Source: Nereocystis luetkeana (lineage: Eukaryota > Sar > Phaeophyceae > Laminariales > Laminariaceae). Taken from it: a DNA stretch of 64,000 nt. Each line of letters opens with the position of its first letter. The first letter of the stretch is position 1. A program made the position numbers and the translations under genes. The stretch is taken from contig JARUPZ010000034.1 of assembly GCA_031213475.1 (NCBI GenBank), positions 3,123,114 to 3,187,113 of the forward strand, in the 5' to 3' direction. Shown here one piece after another: positions 35,421 through 47,160 of this stretch. The notes under the pieces are model-generated. The model was not told the origin of the DNA. It worked only from the letters and a program-made list of their open reading frames with translations, and made no database searches.

Positions 35421-37190
35421 ATCGAGCACATACCCCTCCCCCTCCGCCCCCGTCTCCGCCCCCGCCCCGCCATAGACGATACACGGCTACAGACGATACA
35501 CGCCTCGATGTTTATGACGCGATTTTCCATTCCATCTCTTCCGTCATCCAGCTCTCGTCGATGGTTTATTACACTGACCACGTACAGTAGATGAGTCACC
35601 TACTCACAACCTATTGTTACAGCCACGATGCATGCATCCGTTTTCCGTTCGGTGCTCCGCAGGCGACAATTAACTCCGACGGAAAGCCGGCGTTTGAACT
35701 CTACAGTAACTAAACTGTTGCGTTTATCAAGAGGCTTGGTGGAAGAAGCAGCGGGAGGGGGGGGGGGGCGCAGACCCACACTCTCTCCCTGGCGTGGCTG
35801 GAGTTGGCGCCTGATATGGATACGGCTTACCAGTAGGATTTATCAGTCTGTTATACAGCACGGTATCCTGGTGCTATTTATATGATACTGCGCAGCTGTG
35901 CTGCTGCGCAGGGGAGACTCGGGTGTGCAGACAGGCTATTTACTCGTTGCACCTATGTACCATGCAGAGGCGGCGGATCATCATGCAGGACAAGTACAGG
36001 AAACCTGGTCCAGCCTGGGTTTCAGGCTGTGGGTTTCTTGTTTTTATTTTGGTGCGTTCTACACTATGCCTTCAACATGTATCAACTTCTCCAGAATTTC
36101 TTACCAATGTATATATATATATAGTAGGGCGCCGACGCGTACATGATAAAATGAGCACTGAAAGAGACTTAAATAAGAAGTTCGGAAGCCGTTGCTCGAA
36201 TACTGGTAAACAGCACAGGTCTGCCAACAAGAAACACCTACCAGGTAGCTAGCCTTTTCGAACCTTAATAATATATAGTGTGACACCATCCTTGAACAGC
36301 CTTGAGCTTAGGCTATTATATAGGATTTAGTGTAGCGCTCGCCGCTGAGTAGAATTTCTTAATCCAATTTTCTTAGCGCCCCCCATAAAGTGAGCCTCGT
36401 GTGTTTATTAAGGTTGGTTCTTTTTCGTAGGCCTGTATTTTACTTGAAGAATGTACTCTTTGCAAACCAAAAGTAAGAAATCCGGTCTTCTTGAGCCAGC
36501 AGCATTCCTGGTTTCGTACCCTTTGTACTCGCTGCGAGCAGCATCTACTAAGAAAAGGAGCATCACGGAGAAAGTCAGAGGCTGAAATTGACAGGAACAT
36601 AAGAAAATCGATACCAGGTACCTGGTATCTATTATACTGAAGGGAGTGTAGAACACAACCATTGTCAAATAAGAAACCCAGACCCGTTTGTTTCCATGTC
36701 TGGGTATTATGTTCCTACCAGTATACTCTACGATCGAGATCAAGTACTTACTATTAATGATAGTCGTACATACCAGGTAGCGTATACAATTCGTGATGAG
36801 GTATGTACTACTACATTCCACCAATCACAGGCTGTATACACGATGCCCCTTCCTCTCAGCTACATTTAGTGCTCGTTGCGTGCACTAGCACAACGAGTAG
36901 CAGTGCTGCTAGTACTGTTTCTACGGCACACTGCTGATTCAAGACGGTACGTATCTGCGAGCCAGCGCGAGAGAGAACAAAAACAACACCAACCCCTGTC
37001 CCCCCTTTTTTTCTGGTCGGAAGGGAGTTGCAATCGAATGGCCTCACCACAAAAGTATTTTTTCTTTCCACGTGCCCTCGGCAAGAGTGCGAGTGCTTGC
37101 AGCGTGAATGCCGGCATACACTAACACCACTAACCTAGACAACCTTCGACCACCCTCGGACCTACTCGAGGCGGAGAGAAGAGTATCGGC
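35421..37190. other. No recognised gene
   Basis: A CGATACACGSCT repeat is seen at 35468-35506. TACCWGGTA motifs occur at 36239, 36612, 36619 and 36771. I see no coding region. Confidence 0.35.
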
Positions 37191-37194
37191 GGCC

Positions 37195-37600
37195 GCGCAC
37201 CTTTGTGAGCCAAGAACTGAGGCAGTCCGACTCCGAACAACACAAGGTTTGGACTATTCGTGAGAGAGACGTTGTTGCTGCCATCTCGTTTGCCTCCCGC
37301 GAAGGTCGAGCTCGGCGCAAAGCACGCTTGCTGGTCGCGGCTGCAGGCAGGGGGTATAAGGAATCGGAGCGCTGTCGCGCCTTGGCAAGAAAATTTCGAG
37401 ATTGCGGGTTGGGCCGTATCGCGTGCCCAGCACAAGCAAGGCATCGAGCTGTCGTGGCGTCGCGCGACAGCAGCAGCAGCACAGCGGTACCGGCTGGCTT
37501 GCGGTGCCGAGGCGTCTTCTTCCTGCGCCATTGTGGAGATTGCGGGAGAGCTAGGGCAGGGGAGGGGAGTGCTTTCGCCGTGAGGTGAGCCTGTTGGGTG
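37195..37600 (+). other. GC-rich, coding-like island of unknown identity
   Basis: About 400 bp are clearly richer in G+C than the flanks, with open frames of 107-127 codons on the plus strand and 133-173 codons on the minus strand. One plus frame (37205) ends at a good donor-like GAG|GTGAGC at 37583-37588. The alternative plus frame (37260) has G/C-rich third positions. I recognise no domain in any frame. It could be an exon or simply GC-rich DNA. Confidence 0.3.
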
Positions 37601-38559
37601 GGGTGGGATTGAATCTGTGCCTTAGAACAACGCTGAAAATTATGTTCGTGTGCTGGTGTGAAAGTACAGTAGGTCCTACACACTCGAAATCCCCGCAGGG
37701 TCAGATGGTCAGATGGTGTGCGAAAAAGTCAAGGTTGATGATACATCGTACTTGGAAGAATACCATCATTGCGAGCAAGGGCCCAGTGCAGCAGCAGCTG
37801 CAGCAGGAGCAGTCCTAGCCTAGGTAGTATATCGGTACCGTCTGGTACCTGGCACAGCACGTATGGTATGATAGCAACGTCGAGTAGTGGTAGGTTAACA
37901 TCGTAGTTGGGTATACTCTCAGGTATGTATTTGTACTCTGTACTCTCGAGCTGGTGCGCGTACATACTGGAATTTTTGATGCATACTCGAGAGGTCCGTT
38001 GTGCGTTTACAGCGTCCTTGTTTGCTGCCGCGTTGGGTAGGAACGTGATCACGAATCCAGGGACGGGTCTGCAGTGTTGTCGGCCGTGTTTGGGTCTCCC
38101 TGTATATCGTAGCATACCTGTTATACCTGGTACTGGTATATGATATGCTGTCACGCTGTCTACCAGACAGCAGCAGCAGGACCAGCATCATACCTGAATA
38201 GCAGATCTACAGCAGTCAGTACCTGGTATCTTCTGGTCCCTCGTACCAGTACGTATACCCAGGGATAACATAACGTCGTCAAATAAATGTGGCGAAGTTG
38301 CCAAATTATCACTGACTCCTCTGTTTCAGTTTCCATTGCCTCCATTCCTGTAAATATGGCGTATCATACACCTGTGGAAACCAGGGTGTAGGTGCGGCGT
38401 ACCAGGTACCAGGTATCATACCTGTTTATAAGTCTATCTTAAATCGTGAGGCGGTACAGCAGACAGCGTACACATCAAAATCTTCGTCTAGTTACGTACC
38501 TGGTAGTCATTACCGCTGTAACTATTAATAGACTACCATACACACCAACATAACACGCA
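37601..38559. other. No recognised gene; dense TACCWGGTA motifs
   Basis: The motif occurs at 38124, 38220, 38400, 38407 and 38497. Nothing else can be named. Confidence 0.4.
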
Positions 38560-38562
38560 AGT

Positions 38563-38795
38563 TGGATAGCACCCCCTCTCTCAGAGCCGATTTTCTCTAA
38601 ATTATACCAGGTAAGCATGACTAGACGACCTATTAATACTGTATATAGGGCGCACCCAACGAGAATGGCGGCTTTAGGAAGATCTCGTCGGCATCTTTCC
38701 ATAGACGCGCGGCTCGTCGTTTGCACTCTCTCCGTCTTCGAGAAAATCCGCTTCGAAGTTCGTACGGAGGGGTGTGTCATCTTGTGTGCTACCAG
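38563..38795. mobile_element. MITE family D, diverged copy
   Basis: Family words are AGAGCCGATTTTCTC, GGCGGCTTTAGGAAGATCTC, CATCTTTCCATAGACGCG and CCGCTTCGAAGTTCG. Terminal repeats are mostly lost. A TACCAGGTA motif at 38605 lies inside it where other D copies have none. Confidence 0.6.
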
Positions 38796-39079
38796 CTACC
38801 AGGTATACCAAAGGTACGCATGGGTATCCGTTTAAAAAATAGAGCTACTGAAACATCTCCACTACACGAGCAAAAATATCTACCAGGGTATATCTATTCC
38901 TGCTGAAATCGCGCTCTGGTGGAGTACGGAGGCGGTCTGAAGAGATGCAAAACAAAGTGTGTGCCTTTGGCGGAAAGGAGTTGATCTACTCCTTGAATTC
39001 CGCAGCTTCAGATTTTGTCTTCCTCATACGAATGCGGACTGCATTTCCTTCATGAGGCCATACAGCAGCAGTATTGAAT

Positions 39080-39500
39080 AGTGTGTGTGTGTGTGTGTGT
39101 GTTCTTCACATTAAACCGTTCTTTCTACCCGTCGACATCCAGCACAACCAGTGTCCGTGCCGATTCTTCCATCCTAGAAGAGATACAAGTTCTGTGGTCA
39201 CAAAGCTACGCCACAGAGATACTACGTTGCCACGTGTGCAGTGTGAACTGCAGTGGGCAATGCAAAGCCATGTCATCATACTAGATACGACAGGCACGAC
39301 ATACGCAATCTATGAAATAGTGAAACGAAAAGAAACAATCAAAGAGAAAACAAAACAAGGTAGACAAGTCGAAAAAGAAAAAGAAGAAAAATGAAAGCAA
39401 AATCTAAGAGAAACAATCTGTCGTGCCCCCCCCCCCGCAGGCGAGGTGGCCTACACTTGAAAAAGAACGAGCTGGAAAAAAGAAGAAATAACAAAAGACA
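39080..39500 (-). mobile_element. 5'-truncated LINE, 3' UTR only
   Basis: On the minus strand it runs from TTTTTTCCAGCTCG through TGTAGGCCACCTCGCCTGCG, a run of 13 G, GGCACGACAG, ATGTCGTGCCTGTCGTATC and CTTTGTGACCACAGAACTTG, to GGTTTAATGTGAAGAACACA with a (CA)n tail at 39082-39102. It corresponds to 8690-8999 of the LINE and to the copy at 56868-57245. Confidence 0.8.
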
Positions 39501-39862
39501 CCACTGCTTGTGAACAGAGTAAGACAAAGAACCAAGGAGAAAGTAACAAGGAAAAATAACAAAGGGGAAATAACAGGCAGACCAAAGCCCAAAGCACCTT
39601 CTAGGTGGCGGCAGCAGCTTGTGGTACGAGTAGTATAGCCAGGTTCTCCCTGCTAATCCGCCTGGTACCTTGCTACCCAGACTGCCGTCTCCGCCCTGCG
39701 TTCGTCAACTATGCCCAGCCCCTTGGCGTCAGACAATACGAGCCGAGCAGAGCAGGTTCGTCTTCCAACCACGCCACACGGCTCCTTGAGTACGGCTTAT
39801 CAATCAGAAAAGGAAGAGGAAGAGAAAAAATGAAATGAAAATCACGGAGAGTCAGCGCAAGA

Positions 39863-39893
39863 GAGAAAAAAAAAAAAAAAAAAAAAAAAAAAA
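39863..39893. repeat. Poly-A tract
   Basis: About 30 A. No SINE or LINE body is recognisable immediately upstream. A LINE-like end GGTTAAATGTGAAGAACACAC follows at 40078-40099 on the plus strand, with a (GTAC)n tail. Confidence 0.85.
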
Positions 39894-40204
39894 CTAAAAG
39901 AGAAGACAAGGGAAGACCACGTTCGAGCCAGCTGCACCAGTTGGTAGCACTAGTAGTATGGTCATATTCTAGTACGCACCATCGACTGTCGATGTATCCC
40001 ACACAGCTTGCTAAGATGAGTTTCGACGAAATCCTCGATCTCACAGCTGCACGTACCAAGGTATTAATAGAAAGAACGGTTAAATGTGAAGAACACACGT
40101 ACGTACGTACGTACTGCTGTAGTTTTCCTACCATTTGATCAGTAACTATTAATATGTACGAGTACCTGGTACGAGGTACGAGTGTGGGTGCCTGCAAAGC
40201 ACTG

Positions 40205-40441
40205 GATAATGGTGCTACTGCTACTACTACTGTAATAATTTTAATACGGCAACTATTACTGGTACTACTACCACTATTAATATCTCAATTGCTGCAACTA
40301 TACTTGCTGCTACTATTAATATTAATACTACTCATGTTCCTCCTACTCCTACTACTAATACTCCTGTACGAGATACTACTACTTATACTGCTACAACTAC
40401 TATACTGCTACTATTAATATTACGTCGTAACAACTACCTGG

Positions 40442-40491
<50 letters not shown>

Positions 40492-40690
40492 TACTACTAC
40501 TACTACTACTACTACTACTATTGCTACTATTAATATTACTACTACTACTGCTACTACTACTAACTCTATTAACACTGCTACTACCACTACTACTATTGAT
40601 ATTTACTGCTACTACAAGACTGCTACTGCTGCTACTATTAATACTACTGCTAATGTCACTTTTAATACTACAGAGTACTACCCCTAGCCA
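40205..40690. repeat. (ACT)n trinucleotide microsatellite with TATTAATA inserts
   Basis: Almost 500 bp of TAC/ACT repeats, perfect in 40443-40520. They are interrupted repeatedly by CTATTAATATTAC-like words. It produces poly-Leu frames on the plus strand and poly-Ser/Val frames on the minus strand, which are not genes. Confidence 0.95.
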
Positions 40691-41430
40691 CTTTAATATT
40701 ACTACTTGAGTATATATCCGGTACTTGTACTTGTGCTTGAGCTTATTTCGTTTGCCTATGTTACATTCAGTACATGCAAAGTGTACCACACTGGTTGGTG
40801 TCTTTACTCAACTCGCTCGGAGAGAAGTTACTTTGAAGTAGATACCTGGTACGAGTAGATCAGCATGGTTCGTCGTCATATATATACGTACAGACAGTAT
40901 ATACCTGGTGTGCTATTTTTATGGTATGAATATGATCGTAGTCTGGCCGTGGAGTCATTGACCAGTCGAAATCGATTTAAATCCAATACCAGGTAAGACT
41001 TTCGCTCCTATTCGCAGCCCCTACTTGCTGCTTACTGGTACCTGGTTTACTAATACAGACTACGCCTAATGCAACAGTACTGCCGGCAGGAGGGAAATGT
41101 ACAGCAACAACGAACACTAAGTTAGCCCACGTTTCCCACGCTGGCCACTCACAGACCACGAGAGTACACTATGCCGTAGACAGTAGCAGTAGTATTCATA
41201 GTATAGAAACGCCGTCGTGATCTGTACAAACCTACCTGTATTGTGTACAAGTATTACACAAACTCCACCAGAGGTACCTGGTACATTTTTGCTGGTGGTG
41301 GTGATGGTGGTGGTGATGTGCAGCGCATTTAAAAACCAGAAGGCAACGAACGGCGAGCGAGACTGCGAGATTTCCCCTACGAGCTTGAGAGCCTGGCAGA
41401 ATATTTGCCAGCTCGCTCCGTAGTATGCAC
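40691..41430. other. No recognised gene
   Basis: Apart from TACCWGGTA motifs at 40843, 40987 and 41275 I see nothing. A (GGT)n run lies at 41290-41316. Confidence 0.4.
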
Positions 41431-41640
41431 CATGCACCCTGAAGAGCGTTGGGTGATGCGCTAGTTTTTCAGCGCGCGATTTTTCCAGAACGGGAGGATG
41501 AAGGCTGCCAAAATACCGAATAACAACCATGGTATTTTCGGAAATATCTGGTTGAGAGAGAGAGCTTTCCGACAATATGTTGTCCGATTTTAGCACCCTT
41601 GCCGTTGTCGAGAAAACTGCAATTACTAATAGCGCTGTAA
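41430..41640. mobile_element. Possible diverged family D copy
   Basis: Only the word CCCTTGCCGTTGTCGAGAAAA and the overall spacing to a GGCTGCCAAAATACCG segment recall family D. No intact ends. Weak call. Confidence 0.3.
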
Positions 41641-41695
41641 AACAGTCGCACCCCTGTGCGACCCATAGCCCTCTTTTGACGGGTTTTCCATGAAA

Positions 41696-41794
41696 TTAAC
41701 CCTAATAGGACCGCAGTACAGCAGTTTTGTGGACAAAGTACTTGGAATTTGAATGGTTTGTCCCCGAAACGGTACTGCGGTCCTAAAGGGTTAA
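41696..41794. mobile_element. MITE family B, copy 2 (piggyBac-like, TTAA both sides)
   Basis: TTAA, then CCCTAATAGGACCGCAGT, to ACTGCGGTCCTAAAGGG, then TTAA. TTAA target duplications and ends starting CCC are diagnostic of piggyBac-type elements. It is 99 bp in all, with no coding capacity. Confidence 0.85.
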
Positions 41795-41835
41795 GTACTG
41801 TTCGGGCCCATGCTGCTGTTATGTGTACAGCAGTA

Positions 41836-41942
41836 TTAACCCTTTTAGGACTGCAGTCTCGTTTTGGGGACAATTGGGGATAAGTTACTTGATATTTGAG
41901 TGGTTTGTCCCCAAAACGGGACTGGAGTTCTAAAAGCGTTAA
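41836..41942. mobile_element. MITE family B, copy 3
   Basis: TTAA, CCCTTTTAGGACTGCAGTC, then TTTTGGGGACAA, an interior of about 20 bp, TTTGTCCCCAAAACGGGAC, TAAAAGCG and TTAA. It lies 42 bp from copy 2 and is nearly identical to copy 5 at 51037. Confidence 0.9.
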
Positions 41943-42699
41943 TGTTCTACCCTATCGGGGCTGCACAGGGACACATACACAAAATAAAAACTTGAAAAGA
42001 ATTGGCGATTGCAGCACCGACCACACTGCCTGTAGTATCATAGCGGCCAGCCTGGGCTGCTGATGTAGGAGATGTGTCCGAGCTGCAAAGTAGATGGGGA
42101 GATAGATGTGCGACATGTGCATGATGCGCACTTGCGCGCTTCTTGTACACCGCTCACGTTCTTCCCAAACGGCTAAACGGGTGATGATCAGACCACCTGT
42201 TCTCGTGTTTTAGGTCACTATACCCGTGTCCCTTATAGGTCAATAGGTCAATACCCAAGCGATCGTTGCATCTTTTTCCGGACACGGTGGTGTGCATCAG
42301 ATTGAGCGAACATACAGAGTATAATGTACTATCACTATACGTACGTACAATGTACTGCTGGTACATATGTAAGTGGAGTACTGGGGCGGTTGATCGGTAG
42401 CAGCCAGCACCAGCAACCACACCGACATTTGTATTTGGACACTTTGTACATGCCACTCCTCAGTTTTGCCGTTGTTGTCGTTGTTGTTGTTGTTGTTTAT
42501 CTGTTCGTTTAAAGTTTGACTTTCATCAATTTCCGGCTCACTATTTCTAGACCCGAGTTTGTGGGAGAATTTGGCAGGTTAGGCACTGAAGTATTTACAC
42601 GTTTATACACATCTGAATTCAGAGTGCTACGGTTTTTTGGCTGGGGGAGTTGATATTAGGGACCCTTACCCCCACAACCCCTTTATTGCGCTTAAACCT

Positions 42700-43830
42700 C
42701 CAAACAACAATAAAACCCAGTATTGATAATTCTTACAACCGGTTAGGCAGGCAGGACGTTTCTCCGGTAGTCAAAAATTAGTCCCTTTCGTTGACCGAGG
42801 CTCACAGCCAATCCAACAGTTTTTCAAAACGCGGTACCAGGTAGTTCTTACCCTTGTCCCCATCCCTCACCCTAACCCTCACAATCCCCAAAAAACACTA
42901 CGAGTACAACAGAGTAGTTATTTACTACTGGTTCGGCACCAAGTTTCTATCACGGGGGACCATAGTAAATATACCAACTATTGTAGGTAAAAATACCGAA
43001 ATATGTAGGTTTTTGTCTGTACCGTAGGTCCTATTTAATATAGCCCCCCTTAATAGGATTTTTCGAAGCTCTTCGTTCACCTGACAGTTTTTAGCCGGCC
43101 ACTTGCAACCCTATACCCGTGTCCCTAACCTTAAAAGCCAGTAGTTCTTAGAATCGGTTCGGCGGCAAGCTTCTACAGCGGTGCGTGTAGGATTTTTTTA
43201 CTCTCCCTCTTCTTGGCCGAGTGTCACAACCCGGGACCTGGTACCAGGTACCAGGTAGCTTTTAACCTGACCCTCCCCATCCGTTGAACCCCAATCAACT
43301 TCAAAAACCAGTAGTTATTTCGTACAACCTGTTCGGCAGCATTTTTTTACCGTGGAGGAAGTTTTGTACTCCCTCTTGTTGGCCGAGGATCATATCCAGT
43401 TGTTTGAACAACTGGATCAGCGGCAAATTTCTAGGAAGTTTTTTTCTCCCTGCTCTTGGCCGGCGACCATTTCCGCATATATGCCGAATCGGTCGACACA
43501 AGGGCTGCAAAGAAGGATCCTGCAACAACATCAAACCAGTATTCCCGAACCAGTATGTTAGAGTCTTGCCTGTGAAATTCTGTCATAGAATCGAGTCTAC
43601 AAGTTGTGTTTCATGTACCAGGTATACCGATTTGTGAGTACTGGTTTGGGGTGGGAGAATTTGACAGATTAGGCTCTATCACACTGGTTTGGGAATTCTG
43701 GTCTGGGTATGTAGTGTCTCTAACCTGTGAATTGCTGGCCCAGAGTCGGGTCTACAAATTGTTTTTTTTCTCTTATTCAACGCCAAACCAGTAGTATGGT
43801 GTCTGACCTCGGATTTTTTCACACGTAATG
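42700..43830. repeat. Degenerate ~170-230 bp tandem repeat block
   Basis: The anchor CCAGTAGTTNTT followed by a GGTTCGGC-like word recurs at about 42718 (worn), 42913, 43140, 43309 and 43536 (worn). Units also share CTCCCTCTTSTTGGCCGAG. A family A MITE and several TACCAGGTA motifs are inserted. A CCCTAACCC telomere-like word occurs at 42870. No gene. Confidence 0.6.
42950..43056. mobile_element. MITE family A, copy 2
   Basis: Runs from CACGGGGGACCATAGTAAAT to TATTTAATATAGCCCCCCTTA. It shares the central word ATATGTAGGTTTTTGTCTG with the reverse of copy 3. The ends are more worn than in copies 3 and 4. Confidence 0.75.
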
Positions 43831-43904
43831 GACTCTTCAAGTTGTTTTCCTGATTTTCTCTCATTTTACCGTCGGGAGCGCGAGTACCCTTGCCAGCGTT
43901 ACCC

Positions 43905-44285
43905 GGTGGTGCGGTGGTCTATTTAGTTCCGACGGTGTCTAAAGCTCGCAAACTATGAAGGTCAATAACACGAGTTCGAATCCACCCAAGGAGGCCTTTG
44001 TTTCTGTGCAAAAATTGGCTGCAAAAAGCGCCTACTAGTAGCTGCAGCCTGTGTATACACAATTCGACGCGAAATGACGAGGAAAGAAGATGCTGAAGTC
44101 TTCTCGCGACAAAAGTGTATTCACGAACAGCAGTACGTCGTGACGGGGGGGAGGAGTGCCCGCTCTGTGGCCCTGGGTTTCGAGCTACGACTATTGAATA
44201 GGAGGGAGGGAGCTGGAGAAACCATTGTGGAGAAGTAGGGCAAAGATAATAGATGATGAAATGGAAATAAAAAAAAAAAAAACTA
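43905..44285 (+). mobile_element. Diverged SINE copy
   Basis: The head CCGGTGGTGCGGTGGTCTA and box B-like GAGTTCGAATCC precede a body with CAATTCGACGCGAAATGACG, then TCTTCTCGCGACAAAAG, GGCCCTGGGTTTCGAGC and an A13 tail at 44269-44283. The tRNA part is longer and more altered than in the copy at 2554. Confidence 0.7.
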
Positions 44286-45865
44286 ACATAGCCACCTGTA
44301 AACCTGTGTAGGCGGCGGGTGTAAATTTTCATTGACCGCAATAGACCAACTATTATGGATTGTTTTTAGCCGGTATTTCTGTTTTTCTCAATGATCTCCG
44401 AGAAAGCTCTAGAATCTGGACCATTTGTTTTGGGGGCCAGTAGGAAAGTTAATCGATATTTTTTGTCTCAGTTCTCAGACGGAGGGCACACATCGGCGAC
44501 ACATCTCAGAACTGTACCCCGTTCTCAGAGCTCTTGCACGCCCCTCAAAACGAAAGATGAGGAGTGACGATTGACGGCACTTCGTCGTGTGATGTGAGAG
44601 CAATGTTGCAATTTTGGACACAAATGTTGTGACCCATTCTTGCTTCTGTATACGTAACTATTTGGTCTCGGTGTGGAATAAAATGCCGTGATCGCTGCAC
44701 CTTTTTTCGGTGGATGCGCCGTCAATCCACATCTCTGTCCTCATAACTGGGTTATTTTGATTTTGGGCACTACGTACTGCCCTTCTGCCGCACACTTCCC
44801 GTCATCCGCACCGAGGCATCGCACCTACGTATGTCAAGCTGTACCTACAGCGTACGCTGCGGCTGCAAGAGTGTCTGCTTCTTCCTCGCTTGGAACCGAT
44901 AGCACAAGCAACGGCAGCAGCGATGGCGATTCGACGTCGCCGGCGATAGTCCTCCCGTACTTACAAGCCGAGGCAACGATCGTGGCGGGCGTCGACTCCG
45001 CTTCCTTTGACGCAGACAAGACCAACCAATACTACAGCAGTATATAAAACCAGTTTCCAAAATCAGAAGCCTTCCTATTCTAATGGACGTCCGATAGGCA
45101 TCTTCCACATGTTTTTGGAGGCTGATAACTATGAGAAGAGATCGCCACCAGTATTGGTTCACGTTCTTTCCCATGCACTACAGCAGTAGTTGGTCTTACG
45201 GTACGATGTATTGTTATGCTCGGGCGAGCCACCGCTTCGGCAGTTGGCAGCCCTGCTATTAATAGTTCAGACGTGCGTTGACATGTCGGTTGATTCAGTA
45301 GCAGCATCATATTTATTATGTAGCTGGTGTACCACAGTATTGCGTCATAACTAAATGTAGACGTTTATGGTCAACTTAAGTGAGTGTAAAGACATGTACG
45401 CAACGTACAGTGAACACTGTTATGGTTATTAATAGTGCAGATAGTTATGCTTTTATCCCCATCAAGAAATGGATAGTGTCGGTATACAGGTTAATGGGGG
45501 TATTCTCGTTGTATTTGCCTGTTGACCCTGGATTACATCCCGGGGAGCTGCTTGCTACACCAGGGTTGGTGGTGTCTTTGTCTTTGTTGCGGCCGACCTG
45601 AAAATAAAAGCTTACCAGGTAGTTGACTTCGTGTCGACGGCTGTGGTTATGCCTTTTCATATACGAGTACTACTGCTGCAGTTATGTCTAGTTTCGTCAG
45701 TACGTACGGCAGTAGTGCCAATAGTGCCGAATCTACAGCAGTAGGCATGTATTCTGCTGCGAGGCAACGCGAAGAGCGTTGTGTCCGCGACTATCATATT
45801 TACCATTTTGGGACTGATAGCGCCCAAACAAACGACTTATAATGTGGTGTTACACGCCGTCTCGT
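44286..45865. other. No firm gene; one Ser/Thr-rich open frame
   Basis: The frame ending at 45047 contains ARVSASSSLGTDSTSNGSS and AEATIVAGVDSASFDADK, with fairly G/C-rich third positions over 44830-45030. It could be a fragment of an exon. I recognise no domain and see no convincing splice sites. The rest contains TACAGCAGTA and TATTAATA motifs only. Confidence 0.3.
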
Positions 45866-46095
45866 ACCGTATGACACTTAAGACACTTGAACCAACATAC
45901 CCCCTCGGCCGAATTTCCAAAAGCTACTGGGATTTTCTCGGCAAACGGGGAGAGCTTGAAAAGGCCAATCGAGGCGTCTATCGAAATCCCTGGACAGCAG
46001 TGTCTTTCTTTGGCCACGATTTTGGTTGTGTCGTATCCACCTACTGTAATTTCGAAGAAAATCTGCTCGGGAGTTTCGTCATTGGGTTGATTGTT
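45866..46095. mobile_element. MITE family D copy (right end unclear)
   Basis: Starts ACCGTATGACACTTAAGAC, then GGCCGAATTTCCAAAAGC, TTTTCTCGGCAAACGGGGAG and GGCGTCTATCGAAATCC, all matching the D family in order. The 127-codon plus and 96-codon minus frames here are therefore transposon-derived, not genes. Confidence 0.65.
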
Positions 46096-46329
46096 TTGTT
46101 CTGTGGCCACTTGGGGGTGGGGGAAGGGAAGCCTGCTCACTTGCTGCTTGCCTCAGTCGTTTGATCATTAACCATGCATCCCTTTCGAGACGGAGCACCG
46201 CTCCTAGTCACAGTGGGGACACCTTCAACGGTTGGGCACTCGTGATGTTGTTTCCAGGGGAGGGTGTTGTCTTGCGTGTCAACACTCTGTCCAGGAAAAT
46301 GAAGACCATTTCGATTAAATGCTCATGTA

Positions 46330-47160
46330 TAAGACCTATGCCAATGGGACAGCGAAGTTTCAATAAAAAGTTTGAATTTCAAAGATACCCGCCAATTTTT
46401 TTCAGAACACGCTTGCTATGGGCCACGTGAAAAAAAAAAAAGTTCCTAACTTTTGGGAAAACCCGAAAAAAGCTAATCTGGGGCCGATGTTCAACATCGG
46501 CTTGAGAAAAACTCAGGCCGATATTTGGTTCGAAGCGGCGAGATTCCGAGTCCTCGACAGACATCGATCAACAAAACCAACGATTGCGTCATGAATTCTG
46601 AACGGAGTGCGCTCGTTAGGGGCTCCGACCCACCCTAGGGTCACCATCTTCACACCATGGCCGGTGTCATGTGGCGGGAGCTGACCAGGCGCATGACAAA
46701 AACATATTTGGCCGCTGGTTTGCACAAAACAGAAGACAAAACTTCTCCATCCGTCTCGAATGGCAAAAAATAGAGTTTTTTTCAGGTTTGGGAGGATACC
46801 GTAGGACGCCGCCGGCAAGCTCTCGCCCCCTAGACCATGGATCCACCTGATATCTTCGAGGCCGTCATCTATATTCGTTGGCCTTGCCAGATACCGAGCG
46901 GGTTGGCCGTGGACTGAGTCTATGCCGAGATCGAGCGTCGATCGTCGCACGAGCTGGATTCTATCACCGTGTCGACAATTTGCAACTAGATAAACCAAAT
47001 TGCGCCGCCTGCAGGCGTTGGGGGGAAAAAAATAAAAAATAAAACATTTTTCTCTTTTTTTCCCACAGCGGCGGTACGAGAATTTTTTCGGCTGTTTTTT
47101 TGAAGCAATATATTTGAAAAAACACTTTTGAACCTCGCGTTTCCATTGGCATAGGTCTAA
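46330..47160. mobile_element. Harbinger-like TIR element E, copy 2
   Basis: Ends GACCTATGCCAATGGGAC and GTTTCCATTGGCATAGGTC at 46333 and 47157, flanked by TAA on both sides (46330-46332 and 47158-47160). The minus-strand frame 46513-46998 (161 codons) is intact here, with VANCRHGDRIQLVRRST, then PARYLARPTNIDDGLED and SLPAASYGILPNLKK. The same protein is frameshifted in copy 1. The protein family is not recognised. Confidence 0.85.

Noticed and set aside
40154-40789. Poly-Leu and poly-Ser/Val frames
   Set aside because: Products of the (ACT)n array.
42866-42885. Second interstitial telomere (CCCTAACCCTCAC)
   Set aside because: Only one full unit; within the range of chance in the surrounding C-rich repeat.
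45781-46164. Protein-like frames on both strands
   Set aside because: The sequence is a family D MITE by order of landmark words.
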